Shown here: positions 1 to 12,000 of the stretch, piece by piece
How positions within the stretch are numbered: position 1 is the stretch's first letter
Layout of the letters: each line of letters opens with the position of its first letter
Assembly (NCBI RefSeq): GCF_964340395.1
Contig: NC_135560.1
Coordinates: forward strand, 11,906,098 to 11,940,097
Direction of reading: 5' to 3'
DNA: 34,000 nt
From: Glandiceps talaboti
Taxonomy: Eukaryota > Hemichordata > Enteropneusta > Spengelidae
Program-made: the position numbers and the translations under genes
Notes under the pieces: generated by a model
What the model was told of the DNA's origin: nothing
Databases searched by the model: none
What the model saw: only the letters and a program-made list of their open reading frames with translations

Positions 1-509
1 AAACTAGCGGGTGCCTCTTATGTGGGTCCAGGTGACGCTTTTATCAGTTCGTTTCTATCTGTTGAAGTTCTGATTGAACACTATATGATTGTTATAACAT
101 GAGGCATTCTATCAGTAATTAACAAAGTTATAGGACCCTGGCTCCTACGGTGTTTATGCTATGATAACTTATTGCTGTTAATTAAGTTATATCTTTGCAT
201 GAAACTTGTCTCATTACCACAAGCAAGAAAACACATCGGAGATTTTTCCGGGTTGTATTCAGTGTGAAGTCATCAAGTTCTAAAATCGTATTACTAATGG
301 ATACATCTACTATACCTCGTAAAGTCACTGGAACATTGACTCAGAAGATATGTTTTTCTTCGAAGAAACATGTCAGCCTGACGCGTCTTTTCTATATCAT
401 CAAATATAACTTACATCACCTCAAGAGCATACTACTTTTTCAATATGCACATCGAATGTTATCCTTCCCGGTTAAGTAATTCCTAACATAATACGCGTTG
501 GTGACTTAC
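1..509. other. Non-coding stretch at left edge (probably intron or 3' flank of the PAW-ankyrin gene)
   Basis: I searched the minus strand for a further exon in the phase left by the donor at 508-509 and found none with a convincing acceptor and open frame. The plus-strand open frame here (195-479) has no recognisable domain and is probably chance. The gene's remaining exons are either beyond the window or too small to see. Confidence 0.4.
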
Positions 510-3500
510 ATAGCGAAGCGTCTTCAGGATCAATCATTCTGTACTGTGCAAGCCGTTTCATTCTTTTGCTTGCACACTCCAGGGGTACTTTATTCATCCG
601 ATTCTTAACATGCTTCAATTCAGGACTTTTCTTCATCAGGTAAACTGCAGCATCGTCAGCGTCACATTTCAAAGCTACATGAAGAGCCGTGTCCTGCACC
701 GAAATATATGAATAATTTAAGCCATTTGAAACCCTACCATTTTTAACGGTGCACTGTGGGAAACCCTGTGTGATTCCGGCAGTTGTAGCACTGTTACGGT
801 AGCAAACAACCTGTCACATCGTATGTAACAACATTAGTGTTACCTAGACCCTTCAGGGAGTGCTCTGTTTCTCGCTGTCAAAGATTAGTTATTAGCACCA
901 CAACAGTGCTTTGTGACTGAGCATGCCCAGTCTTGATAGCAAGTTGGTTATTAAAGTACATGTCTTACACCGGATGTATAGATATGATACTACACATTTC
1001 ACCACTTCTATGTGATTGTTGGTTTAGCTGAGAATGATGTCATTATACCAAGTTTTTCCATCAAATACGAAATCACCAACTGATTAAGGAGTCACTTACC
1101 CCTGTGCTATTCAATGCTTTGAGGTCATGTTCACAATATTCTGATATAACCAGGTGTTCCATCATATCAACATCATTCTTCATTGCTGCTGCAGACATAT
1201 CATTAGCCTGTAATGAAAAAGCCCATAATAGTGCATTGAACAGTTCCCTCTTGTTAATGAAACGGTGATGCAAATGTGGACAACTACTTCTATGGTATTT
1301 TGAAACTACTTTTCCTTTCCTGTCATAATTGTAACAATTCTCTCGATGTATTACCTTATCAACTGGCAACTCGTGACGTTGAAGTTTAATAGAGATGTTG
1401 AAGAGGTCTTCATCTCTACCCTCTGTCAGTAGAGATGGCGGCCCAGCACCAGGATCGTCTTTTGGGAAAAACGCCGTTAAGATTAGATAAGACGCACCAC
1501 CAACATCAGCCAGCGACTTCTCATCTGATTGAAATGTAATTAAAAAACACGTACAAGTGAAAGTTGGGCACACATTTTGTGAATTCTGGAAAGATTACTC
1601 ACTATTATGACCTAGTTGTCAACAGAATTGAAACAATATTTACTTGATTGAAACAAATTAACAACTCATCATTTCAAAATTGATCTTGAAAATGTACTAA
1701 ATTTTGTCCATCGTCTGCTTCGGAGGAGCAAAACATCTGAACGAATAACTTTTGAGTTCATGCGTGTTCATTAGCACACATTAATTGAAGAAGTTCTTGT
1801 CAAAATAAAAAAAAATCCTGTGCGGCGTAGGGAATAAATGTTTTGTAACAAGTCCTTGACTGTGAAAAGGCAGTCACAATCTGTAGACCTACTCATTTCG
1901 GTGAGATTCACAAGTGATTTTCTTTTTACAGTGAACTAAATTTGTATAATAAATGATTTTTTAGCTTGTTGCACGTGTGGAGTTATTGTGAAACCCCTAG
2001 AGGCATACAGAAATATAAAACAGAAAGATCGAGAGAGAAAAAAGAGAGACAACCTGTTCATGAAATAGAAAGTTGCTTTTATAGCAAGATTTTTGGAAGC
2101 AAGTAGTCAAGTGATTTGTGACTTTGAGGGGTCTGGAGACTCGTTTTTAAGTCCCAAAGGTCATTATCCGTTGGCATTGTCCAATAAGAGGACTTCGTAT
2201 ATAAGAAAGCCTATACCTCCGAACCACTCCATAGACCATGGTTGTCCGTTATATCCTAGTGTTGTAAACAATCGCCATTTGATGGATTGGTCAGCTAAAC
2301 ATCGGATTTGTCCGGAATCTATACCATATGCACCAAAATCAAATTTCCATGCAACCATTGGGACGCCCTCTTTAGGTTGAGGTTCAGTCTGAAAAGAAAA
2401 TGAAATACTGTCCTCAAACGCTGTCCTAGAAGAAAATACTCATCTAGCATCTAGTTTTAAGTACTTTATGTAGATCATCTGACTTGATTCCTGACCTTAG
2501 AGTCATTATGTCAAAGGTCAAACAGATCTACTGCTATACACAGTATACGGAGTACCATGATATTTCGTACTGTAATAACATGTATATGAATAACTGAATA
2601 TTTATATTTTGTGTGATTAATATAAACCCTGAAACAAAACATCGCCTGGCTCGACAATCATCCCACTAACATTGCTACAGTTTTTTGTCTGGCTAGACAA
2701 AATATCTCTTTGATGTTGTAAATCTTCTCGAAAATCTAATTATTATTTCCACATGTTATCGTCTGGCACGACAAGAATTTAATTACAATCGATACATTTT
2801 AGTCAATTGACTGTCTCAAAAATATCAAAGAACGCGCCAACCTTAGGTTTACCAGGCAGGGACATATACATTTGGCGCTGATCTCCCAAGATTGTGGTAG
2901 CTTGCCAAAGAAAGTCATGCCAGACAATTGACGAAACGCTGTTGATAAGAATTTTAGTGTAGCCAAACGATAAAATGTAGCAATGTTGATGAGATTTTTG
3001 TCGAGCCAGGCGACGGTTTATGATTTTCGTTGTAACACAAACGAACGTATTCGTGTAATCTCAAACTGTTTTGTTAATTTGATACCGTCGTGACCTTCGT
3101 GATGTGAATCCTGTACACAAGTGATGTGGTAGCTGGTAGATACGAGTTATAAACTACACGTGTATGAATGAACTTGCATACACACATCTGACATTCAATC
3201 AATCCAGTTGTAACAACCACACGCCAAAGGGAAATTTACTCTCGAATTTAACCTTTGCTCTAAACACAAACACACAAAAAAATTTAAATTGTACCCATAC
3301 TATGGTTTGGCAACACAGATGAATTTCCATCCAAGGGATTGTGATGCTTACCACCCAATACCTACCTACCCACCTACCTACCTACCTACCTACCTACGTA
3401 CCTACCACACCAGAAAGCAAATTAGGGGTACATAAATTACGTAAGCAAATAACTTATTCGCTTACTTACGTCATGAGTATGAGTAAATTGGACAAGAGAC

Positions 3501-5279
3501 TTATTTGGACCTTAATCTCAATAGTTAAGGTCTCAATAGTTCTCAGCAATTATAGTTTATGTACGTAAACTATGCACAAACGAAATAATTATAAGCCTTA
3601 ATGTTCACACACTCCATCTATTCAATCCATCCTGTCCATTTAATGTTTTAAATTGTCACTGAAAATTCACCATCTTATGAATTTACTTATGATGTATAAG
3701 GTATGATATTAATGATAGCACTAACTAATTTTAGTATTTAGCCGCCACATAACTACTATAATTGTTACTTCAAATCAATCATCTTTAATAATAAAGACCA
3801 CTTCAAAATTATAATCAGGGTAACAAAACACCCATTTACAGAAATTACCTCTGAATTATCTTCAGCCATCCATGAATGATAGAATGACCCGGCTTTCCAT
3901 CCACATCGCATACCAACAAATCCCTTGTGTTGTTCACCTCGTTCGTACTGGCCATGCTTCAATGAATATTGGACTTTGACAGCTTCACGTTCACGATCAG
4001 CGATGTTCAAGATGAATACCTCGCCCTCTTCTTGACGTTTACAGAAACGCTAGATGAAAACAAACGTAATCACCAATAAATACTTTGAATGTTTGTGCAC
4101 GATAATGCTTTTATTTATACTTCTGTATATCCAACCCCAATTTCCATGTCCGAAATTTACTGTTTGAAATGCACAAGTAATAATACAACTATATTTACTG
4201 GTAGTCAAAAATCATTCTTTTACCTAGGACGGGGTTGTCACCCTGTTTTGAAATTGGAAGTATGTGCGTGTGTGTGTGTGTGTGTGGGGGGGGGGTTTCA
4301 GCCTCTTTTGAATATACTGAATGGAGGGGAGGGAGTCATCGTGTTTTGCATTGTGGTAGAAGAACAACCCATTTCTATACTGGCTGGACCATGTATTGTG
4401 GCGTTTTCTCTTGTCCCCACTTTTACCAACGTCCTTTATTATGACTTCGCTTAGAGTGATGTTGAAACACTATTTAACAGCTACTGTACATATTACATAT
4501 ATTAAATATCATACTAGTTACTGTAATGTAAATACTCAATCTGTTACACCTTGCATTAAATGTCGCTTTCGAAGCCGTGACTTATTACCTAAAGGCTATT
4601 TGATAACCTAAAAGATTCCTAATAATTGTCAAAACACCAAGAGCGCCTAGGACCCCAGTTGAGAGGAGACCATCCATCACATGCATTGACCCGTAAGGGT
4701 CATGATATTATTAAACTTTTTTGAGCATCTCAGCCCTATGCATAACTTTAGTGGCTAATATCAGATGCACTGTTACAGTCTTTTAAAGCTGTGAAATTAT
4801 TGGTTAAATGGACAGCCAAATATTTATGTTAAACCTCTCCTTTAATGTCTGTCTTGTCTACTCCTATTTTTTTGCAGAGACTTTGAGATAATACCAATTG
4901 CCAGGCTCCCCCAAACCAGCATCATTATGCAACCCAAAGTAAAAGCTATTCATAGACCGCCTAGTAATGGGTTATGTTACATCGTTAAATAAACGAAACG
5001 TCCGCCACTAAAATAGATAATTTGATATTGGGAAAAGTCCTGGAAATTTTAAATCAATGCATATTAGAATTAGAAAGTACTTGCAGAATTGTACAAGTTG
5101 TCTAAAAACAAGTTTTGATATTGTTGCGCCAACATAAGAATCCACAAAACATACGAAAAGACAAAACTGCAGCATGATTGACTTCTTCGAATGTTTGACT
5201 GAGTCACTTGTTGAATTGATTATTTTAATTTGTTTCACGTAAAAACAACTTATGTGGGGTTTGCAATATGCTCTGAAAT

Positions 5280-5341
<62 letters not shown>

Positions 5342-5810
5342 TCTTTCAATTTCACACTAGAATGTAATAAGTATTACGTCATGCACAAGTCAAGGTATTG
5401 TCTTTGAACAGAAAATATTGACTTTATAATACGTCACTAATTTGCGGAGCTCGAAACATGAGCCGAAACGCCATTATTTGTCCCTATTTTTCATAAAAAT
5501 TTCACTTACTATAAGGAGTTAAAATTGTATTATTTTCCCAATATTTTTCTTCATTCAGCCGGAAGATACTCGGGATATAATAGTCCATATTAGGTCACTC
5601 GTATTTTCAATGGCAGAATGAAGACAAATATGTGGAAATATATATAATGGTTATATCTCGTGATGTCCTGATTATAATGGTTAGTCAAGCACATAGAATA
5701 TTACGCAAGTCATGCAACAGCAAATACAGCATACAAAACACACTTTTAGTTAATAAATTCAAATTAGACTAACGTACCTCTCTTTCATGATAGAGGACAG
5801 GTTGTGTCAT
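510..5810 (-). CDS. PAW-domain and ankyrin-repeat protein (five exons, 3' incomplete)
   Basis: Exons in transcript order are 5810-5778, 4049-3849, 2388-2217, 1524-1100 and 693-510. All have AG/GT borders and phases 0,0,1,0,1 that join without a stop, giving 338 residues plus an open end. Residues about 25-185 resemble the PAW domain of peptide:N-glycanase (NGLY1): a W-K-F-D-F-G core at 92-97, an S-L-A-D-V-G-G-A strand at 139-146 and D-L-F-N-I-S-I-K-L at 175-183. In mouse PNGase this module binds oligomannose glycans. Residues about 229-325 form ankyrin repeats, with D-T-A-L-H-V-A-L at 278-285 opening one. Between them lies a Cys/His-rich link. The start is the ATG at 5810-5808 (A at -3). Upstream in this frame is a stop, so 5811-5881 is read as 5' UTR after a ctttttag-like acceptor. 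No transglutaminase catalytic core is visible, so this is not an NGLY1 orthologue. Domain calls come from recalled family patterns. Confidence 0.78.
2642..3013. mobile_element. Inverted-repeat (foldback/MITE-like) element in a PAW-gene intron
   Basis: The left end starts tcgcctggctcgacaa and the right end is its reverse complement (ttgtcgagccaggcga). The similarity extends imperfectly for about 38 bp to a shared aacattgctaca. Related motifs recur inside: ttgtctggctagacaa at about 2686 and tcgtctggcacgacaa at about 2759. The element is about 372 bp and has no coding capacity. It lies in the intron between exons 2 and 3 of the minus-strand gene. The target-site duplication is unclear. Confidence 0.6.
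3357..3416. repeat. (CCTA)n microsatellite
   Basis: Tandem cctacctacc units with a few interruptions, located in an intron of the PAW-ankyrin gene. The overlapping open frame reading L-P-T-Y is a product of the repeat. Confidence 0.85.
4261..4301. repeat. (GT)n followed by a G-run
   Basis: About nine GT dinucleotides run directly into ten guanines. The tract is intronic. Confidence 0.85.
5282..5340. repeat. (TA)n microsatellite
   Basis: A pure run of about 29 TA dinucleotides in the first coding intron of the minus-strand PAW-ankyrin gene. The Y-I-Y-I open frame over it is spurious. Confidence 0.95.
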
Positions 5811-5881
5811 ATTGTCATATGGTGCAAATACCGAAATTGTTTGCAGTGTTCCCAGTCTTGAAATTTGGTTTCAGTGGTGAG

Positions 5882-8218
5882 CTAAAAGAGATGACTTATA
5901 GTGCTGACACAGTAATCAAAGATTCGGGTTTTACTAAGATAAACACAAACTAAAACTGTTATTGCAACATGTTGACAACATTTATAAGATATTGAACGAT
6001 GTCGGTTACATTAATGTCTCAAAAGGAGGTGTTTCTGAAGGTAGGTTTTTTTCAGGTGGCCACACACAAACAAATTGTACTAGTCCACTGAACGACATGG
6101 ACTGTTATATTGGTAGAGTTCCATTATCTTGCAATGTAATATTTTGGGACTTCCAATGTTTACATTATCTTCATCACAAGGTCATTAGTTTTGCGCAACA
6201 GAGGATCCAATGCCATCCACTTGGTTTTAGTTTGTGTTCATTTTAGTAAACCGAAGCCTCTATTTATAGGCAAAACAAAGACCATATCAACTGACCTTAC
6301 AAAGCCGGAAAATGAAGAGTCGACCGAATTTATGTATAAAACATATTCATTTTGTTTTGAAATTGTGGCTGAGTATATCACGTCGTGGCAATTTATGGAA
6401 CATTTTGAGATTGATGTTGCCAATGTGAAGTTCAGTAAAATGGTCAGTACATGCATCGAACTACCGAGCTCAATTATCCATATATAAGGCAATCCACAGA
6501 TGATGGTAGCTCAAACGAGTCAGATTTTCTCAACTATTAAAGTAACTTTTCAAACACTATTTCATGAACGCTAAAGTCTTCTGGGGAAACCGTGATGCTA
6601 ATGTCATATTTCTGTTAAAAAGCGACACGCCATATCGACTTTGTTGCATAGACGGTGACACACGTAATTTTGATTGTTTGTCTACATTCATATATCCACC
6701 GAAAAGGGTATCAGGTTTGTCTAAGGATGAAAATACAGTAAAATTTCGTTGATATGTTAATTTGAATCCACTTACCTTAACTTTCATGAATATACGTTAT
6801 CGTTAATGTGTATGTCTGATGCACACAATATGATATCATATTCACACACGCTCTCTCTTTTGTTAATTTGTAACTTGTTCAAAATGCTGTTACTAATATA
6901 CATACCCTTTGAGTACTAGATTTTACAAACCCTGACCTTAAGGCTAATTGTATTCAATATATAATTTCAAAATAAACTTTCTATAAAATTGAGTGGTGGT
7001 TCTGCTTCTACTTTAGTTTTGAGACCCGTATAATTCAGTTTAGGTCAACGGATGACGTGCTTTACAAGTACTAGTGTCACTCGACTAGCGTAGTTGTCTA
7101 GTTGTTTTGTCAACGATCAGACAAGTCTGACTCAGTGAAATCGGGTAATGTCTGATCTTTCCAACCCTCTCATACTTTGATCTCTGAAGCGATCCCTAAA
7201 TATATACACAAGCCATGCTGATTTGTTACATCAGAATGCCATATAATTCAAACTCGAGTTAAATTGATACGATATTAAATCTATAAAGGTTTGATGTACA
7301 TTATTGAAGGTTCATGTAATCTCGATTTTATTAGCTATCTTTGATGATACTTGTGAAGTGAAATTTTAAAAAGAGAATTGTTTCTGGTCAACGCGGGCAT
7401 CACTTAAATACTCCCGCTTTGGTCTTTTTGTGTGCGTTTGTCCAGCCCATGCCATGCAGTCTGTAGATCCGTGGGGAAACACAACAATAACCTTCCATAC
7501 TTCAGTGAAGACAACTGAAGAGTCAATCATGAACAAGCAAATGACATCTGCCCCACATACACACTTCCTGTAAAGTACTAAATGAAAAGAACAGCAACTG
7601 TCATATGTTCTATAAAGCTTCTTGACATAGCTTTTAGTTCTAATACGTCATTTGCATAAATGAAGGATTTTAAGTAATTAAGTTATATATGAAGAATGCC
7701 TGCTACAAATTTCATATAATTTGGTAAATAATCCAACAATAACATAGCTCACATATCCCATAAAGTTTGTTGACGGATACGTAGCGTTCAGTTTTAATTC
7801 TTGCATTTGCATATATAATTAATGATATTCAGTAAATTGGAGGACGCTTGTAAAACGTAAGCAGAGTTGCTTGGCTCGTCCATGGGGAAATGAGTGGACG
7901 AAGCGCATATGGTAAGTGCTTTGCTGTCCTGATAGTTGTCCTGGCATTGAATATAAACATGCGTGATGTACCAAGTTCAAGTACTGTAAATGTACAAGAG
8001 GAGATATTACAGTGATCTTTCGTATAGATACATGATCTACCTGCTGGGTGCAGAGGTCAAAGTAACATGTGCACTGATGATAACAAAGTGTATGTGTCCA
8101 AAGGTAGTAGGTGTAGCTTATAATCTGCAATTTAGACACCTCTAGGAACATCTCAATCAAACGTCACAACACTTCACTCATTATATATTTACAATTAACA
8201 TGGTTCACATCTTTCCAG
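5882..8218. other. Intergenic stretch with no supported gene
   Basis: Several open frames of 60-100 codons occur here (for example 5962-6246 and 6191-6487 plus, 6557-6787 minus). None shows a recognisable domain, and overlapping frames on both strands are equally open. A good splice-donor-like site reading minus-strand (aag|gtaagt, near 6775) could end an upstream non-coding exon of the PAW-ankyrin gene, but nothing else supports it. Confidence 0.35.
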
Positions 8219-8219
8219 G

Positions 8220-8402
8220 CCTAATCTGAACGGGAATCGTCTTGGCTTGGACAATTCTTTATCTCGACATCCCAATAAATGGACTAAAGGGTCAGCTGAT
8301 GTTGGCGCTATTCTCCTTCCTTTCTATAAAGGAGAGGGATACACGCTTCCGGCAATGTTTTACAGTCTATCCATAAAAAAAGATTTGCCGATAATGAAGT
8401 AA
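8220..8402 (+). CDS. Candidate 3'-terminal exon of an unidentified gene
   Basis: An acceptor-like site (ctttccag, ending 8218) is followed by an open frame of 60 codons ending TAA at 8400-8402. The frame has no internal start and is therefore only visible as a spliced exon. The peptide has a natural-looking composition, with the stretch T-K-G-S-A-D-V-G-A-I-L-L-P-F-Y-K-G-E-G-Y in its middle. An AATAAA follows at 8465-8470, about 65 nt after the stop, as expected for a terminal exon. I do not recognise the family and found no upstream partner exon. It could be a gene fragment or chance. Confidence 0.35.
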   Translation, partial: PNLNGNRLGLDNSLSRHPNKWTKGSADVGAILLPFYKGEGYTLPAMFYSLSIKKDLPIMK

Positions 8403-8464
8403 TATTTTAAAACAATAATGAACCAAAACATTATTGATAATGTACTACAAAACCTTGTAGTTGA

Positions 8465-8470
8465 AATAAA
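8465..8470 (+). terminator. Poly(A) signal AATAAA after the candidate terminal exon
   Basis: A canonical hexamer about 65 nt downstream of the TAA at 8400. Its meaning depends on whether the exon at 8220-8402 is real. Confidence 0.3.
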
Positions 8471-9013
8471 CCTGGAATAGCATAGATTTCTGATGCCTAG
8501 CATGGTAATTCAACACCTTTTAGCATACACTTATTTTTGATGGGCTTGGACATTTATTGCAATGTGCAAGGAATTGCTCCATGCCACACAGACTTGAGAG
8601 AAGTAGGCCGATGAGTTTACTAACTGCACTCCCACGCGGGGTATTTAACGACTAGACTCCTAGAGTACATAAGTCGATGGAAACACAGCCCTCGTATACT
8701 ATAAAGTTGTTAATGTGTGTCTTTAAAGTTTAGTTAACATTTTGCATAATTAATGAAATTTACCATTCATGTTGTGACTCGTGTGTCTTCAGATATGATT
8801 GGTGGGGTTTTGATCATGACACGTGTGTCCTTACATTCTCTCAAACATTTTTCCCGCGACACTGCGTCTTGGATGGTGCCGTAAAAGAGGCTATGTTTTA
8901 CGACGATGCAGCACTAAGCACTTATTGCTCAGAAACTAAAATGATCGAGGGTTAAATATCATCAGGTCAGGTCAATCCCTAAGTCCTAGAACCATCGAGG
9001 CGCTTTGCTGTGA

Positions 9014-9093
9014 ACACATACATACATACATACATACATACATACATACGCATGCATGCATACATGCATACGCAATACAACACACTGTGCATT
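9014..9093. repeat. (CATA)n microsatellite plus conserved flank
   Basis: About nine CATA units pass into CATG units and then into a 36-bp non-simple segment (9058-9093). That segment is identical to one at 12033-12068. Confidence 0.85.
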
Positions 9094-9532
9094 AAACTTT
9101 TTCTCTATGTCTAAATGTTTTTATAGTGATCAGAAGTGTGTACATATATTTTAAATCAGCTGACACATAAATATATTACCAGAGAGCATATTATTTTGGT
9201 TGCAAAATTTGATAAAGTTTCAATGGATGAAGGGTGACACTCACATCCCGAATCCACCCAACACCAAGTCGCTCCGCTCCCTCGTTGTAGTATTTCACGC
9301 CTACGTGTATTATTATAGTTAAACTTCAATTTAATTTCTCCGTAATTCGTAAATTGATGTTTATTTCATAGATATTGCAATTTTATTTTCGTGATTTATA
9401 CTTTTTTCGCAAATTGTACTGGGGACTCCCCTTGCCCACTCTCTGTAAGTTCGATAGCCAGCTAACTCTTGACAACATTAGAATAATCCACAGGTCCAGG
9501 GTCGAAAACACAATGAAAACCTACCTACTGTA

Positions 9533-9890
9533 TAATAGGGAACTTGCAATCCGGACTGAGCATGCTCAGACGCAAAGGACTGTGGGATTATTTGAGGTTA
9601 TCGTATTACCTAATCTGGAGCTACCGATAAAATAAACCTCCCACAATGAATGAATGAATGAATGAATGAATCTATGAATGAATCTTTATTTCACCAAAGT
9701 TAAACAATAACGAAAGAAAAGACAAAAGTGTGAATACAAAAAAATGCTAATGGTCAGGGTGACTATGAATTGATCATTTGTGGTTACAAACAATATAACA
9801 ACATTACTCATAATGCTAATTGATTAGCATTTATTATCACATTTCCCATGATACAACATTCAACATGGCGGGTTTGCAAGTTCCCTATTA
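9533..9890. mobile_element. TA-flanked MITE (DNA transposon derivative), copy 1
   Basis: The ends are perfect 17-bp inverted repeats: taatagggaacttgcaa at 9533-9549 and its reverse complement at 9874-9890. If the outer TA is a target-site duplication, the true inverted repeat is 15 bp, as in TA-targeting cut-and-paste transposons. A perfect palindrome ctgagcatgctcag lies at 9556-9569. A second copy starts at 33782. Compared with it, this copy carries an insertion of about 110 bp (9642-9751). No transposase is encoded. Confidence 0.8.
9642..9751 (-). mobile_element. LINE-like 3' tail nested in the MITE
   Basis: Read on the minus strand, this insertion ends aataaagattcattcatt, with ATTC repeats. 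A short tandem repeat after an AATAAA-like signal is typical of the 3' ends of CR1/L2-type LINEs. It is absent from the second MITE copy, so it arrived after the MITE. Only the extreme 3' end is present and no reverse transcriptase is visible. Confidence 0.5.
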
Positions 9891-10612
9891 AATCGTATGT
9901 ACTGTATTTTTCTCTCCTCTCCTCTGATCCGTTTGTAGCTTTGTTTAGCGACAGATTTTGTATTTGCGTATTTACGTTTTAATATAGGCCTGGAGACTAA
10001 AAAAATTTGCCTTTGGCATGCAAGCGTTAAATAATAGACGCTAGACAAACAAGAGTACACAGGAAAGGAATATATTTTTGCGAGGTTTTGAGAATTGCAA
10101 ACGGCAAACACAATGAAGTTATGAATAGGAATAGGTATGAATAATTAATAATTAATAATTCCGCATAATTAATAATAATTGTGTTTCAATGCTGGGTGAT
10201 TCATACTACACTGATCAAACTCTAGTTTCACAGATTGCTCAGTTTGACAGATTGTTCGTTTGTGACAGGTAAACCAAATCTATAAATTACACTTTTAAAC
10301 ATCAAAATATGTGAACGTTACGGACATGTTTTATTCGAATGAACGTCTGATAATTCAAACTAAGAAGACAGTTTCTTATAATTACTCCATGACACGTTTA
10401 CCATTGTGTGAGCACCAATACAATAGTACAATCACATGAACAATAATTCTATGGCCATTTGTTTAGCAGATTATAAATAACTCTGGATTGTAAATTCCAT
10501 TGTGTATTTCTCTGTTCATTTTGTTTTTGTTTAATTTCATGAACTTTGACTTAAGTCCCATGAGAAATTTCATTAGGAGTTCTAGTACTGTACGGTAAAG
10601 TTGACATTGGAC

Positions 10613-11938
10613 ATGAACTGCACTCCATATTCATTTTCAAGGAGCTTACCAGCCCGCCTATTCACTGAAGATGAGCTTCGCCATGGTGCTGTGATCATAC
10701 ATATCGCTGTACTAATTTACTTGACGTATGCTCTTTCTTTGGAGTCAATACGCTACTTTCTACCCTCTATAGAAGTCTTGTGTGAAAGTAAGTAGTTTTT
10801 ACTGAACGTCAATCAGCCAGCTACATGGGTATGAAGCCAACAGTGACTTTTTAATGATAGTTGATGAGAACACATATATCAAAACATTCCGACAGTGTCA
10901 ATAATCAATGAAAATCATGTGTGGTACTAGAACAATTTACATGGCCAAAGATAAGTATACAGAAAGCATTATGTGAATTCATCTAGCTTTTAGTAAAATG
11001 TTTTGAGTTTCCAAAAATTATAATCCATACCTGCAATTAGTCTGATTTTTGCGAGATATCTTGCTACATGTGGTGATTGTGACTGTCTATGGTAGTTTTC
11101 ACAGTGACCCCAAACTAAATGTTAACGGCTAATTAACAAGAGGAATAGACTTTGGTTGGGGCCATGTGAAGAGATATGAATATATGTCAGTTGTGAGATT
11201 AAAGTCCTTTTGATCATGTTAGACAATGCACATTGTATTGGTTTGTGTATTCATGTTATAATGATAAACAATAGTGTTAATTTTAAAATTACACTTTCAA
11301 TGCAGCGGTCAAAGTTCTTTATTGTTATTACCTCTAGCACGCACCAAGTTAACACAGTGGCCTTTTATACTTTCTAAACTCCCTGGGAGCCTGAAACCCA
11401 TTGCAGCCTCTGTACGTGAAGTAGTCACATACTTAGCAACTTCTACCCTTCCATGTCAACGTTATACATCTGTGTTGACTGGGGTAAAATCACTATTTAA
11501 ATCTGACTAAAAAGACTTAAGTCATTCAAAAACAAACTGCAGTTGCGGGACTCGAACCTACAAAATGCAGATTTCAAAATTAACTTTATACAATTTTTTG
11601 TTACCCTACCAGAATTCAACATTCCTGAAGGTGTTGCTGGGGCAACTTTTTCGGCGATTGGCAGTAACGCTTGTGTACTATTTATCACCGTAATAAGTAA
11701 GCGGTTGATTTTTGGTTATTTTTGTCGGACACTGTGCACACTAAATTGGATATAAGGAATGCACCGATTAAAAACTAGCACAATTGCATGGATGTACAGT
11801 TGCAAACCGCATGCAAAGATTGAAGTTGATTCTTTATTGGAGAATTTGATACATTAAACATTATATACCTTAGGTCATCCATCCATCCATCCATACAGAC
11901 AGACAGACACACACACACACACACACACATACATACAT

Positions 11939-12000
<62 letters not shown>

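Larger units (their letters stand above)
8403..10612. other. Intergenic stretch upstream of the exchanger gene
   Basis: Holds a CATA microsatellite (9014-9060), a MITE (9533-9890) and AT-rich DNA. The missing 5' exon or exons of the exchanger (signal peptide and extracellular N-terminus) may be here, but I could not identify them. Confidence 0.5.

Noticed and set aside
2093-2380. Plus-strand 95-codon open frame
   Set aside because: It is the antisense shadow of the PAW-domain exon at 2217-2388, which has splice sites and homology on the minus strand.
6191-6787. Unassigned open frames (plus 6191-6487, 6564-6752; minus 6238-6492, 6557-6787)
   Set aside because: Both strands are equally open, no family pattern was recognised and no consistent exon chain could be made.
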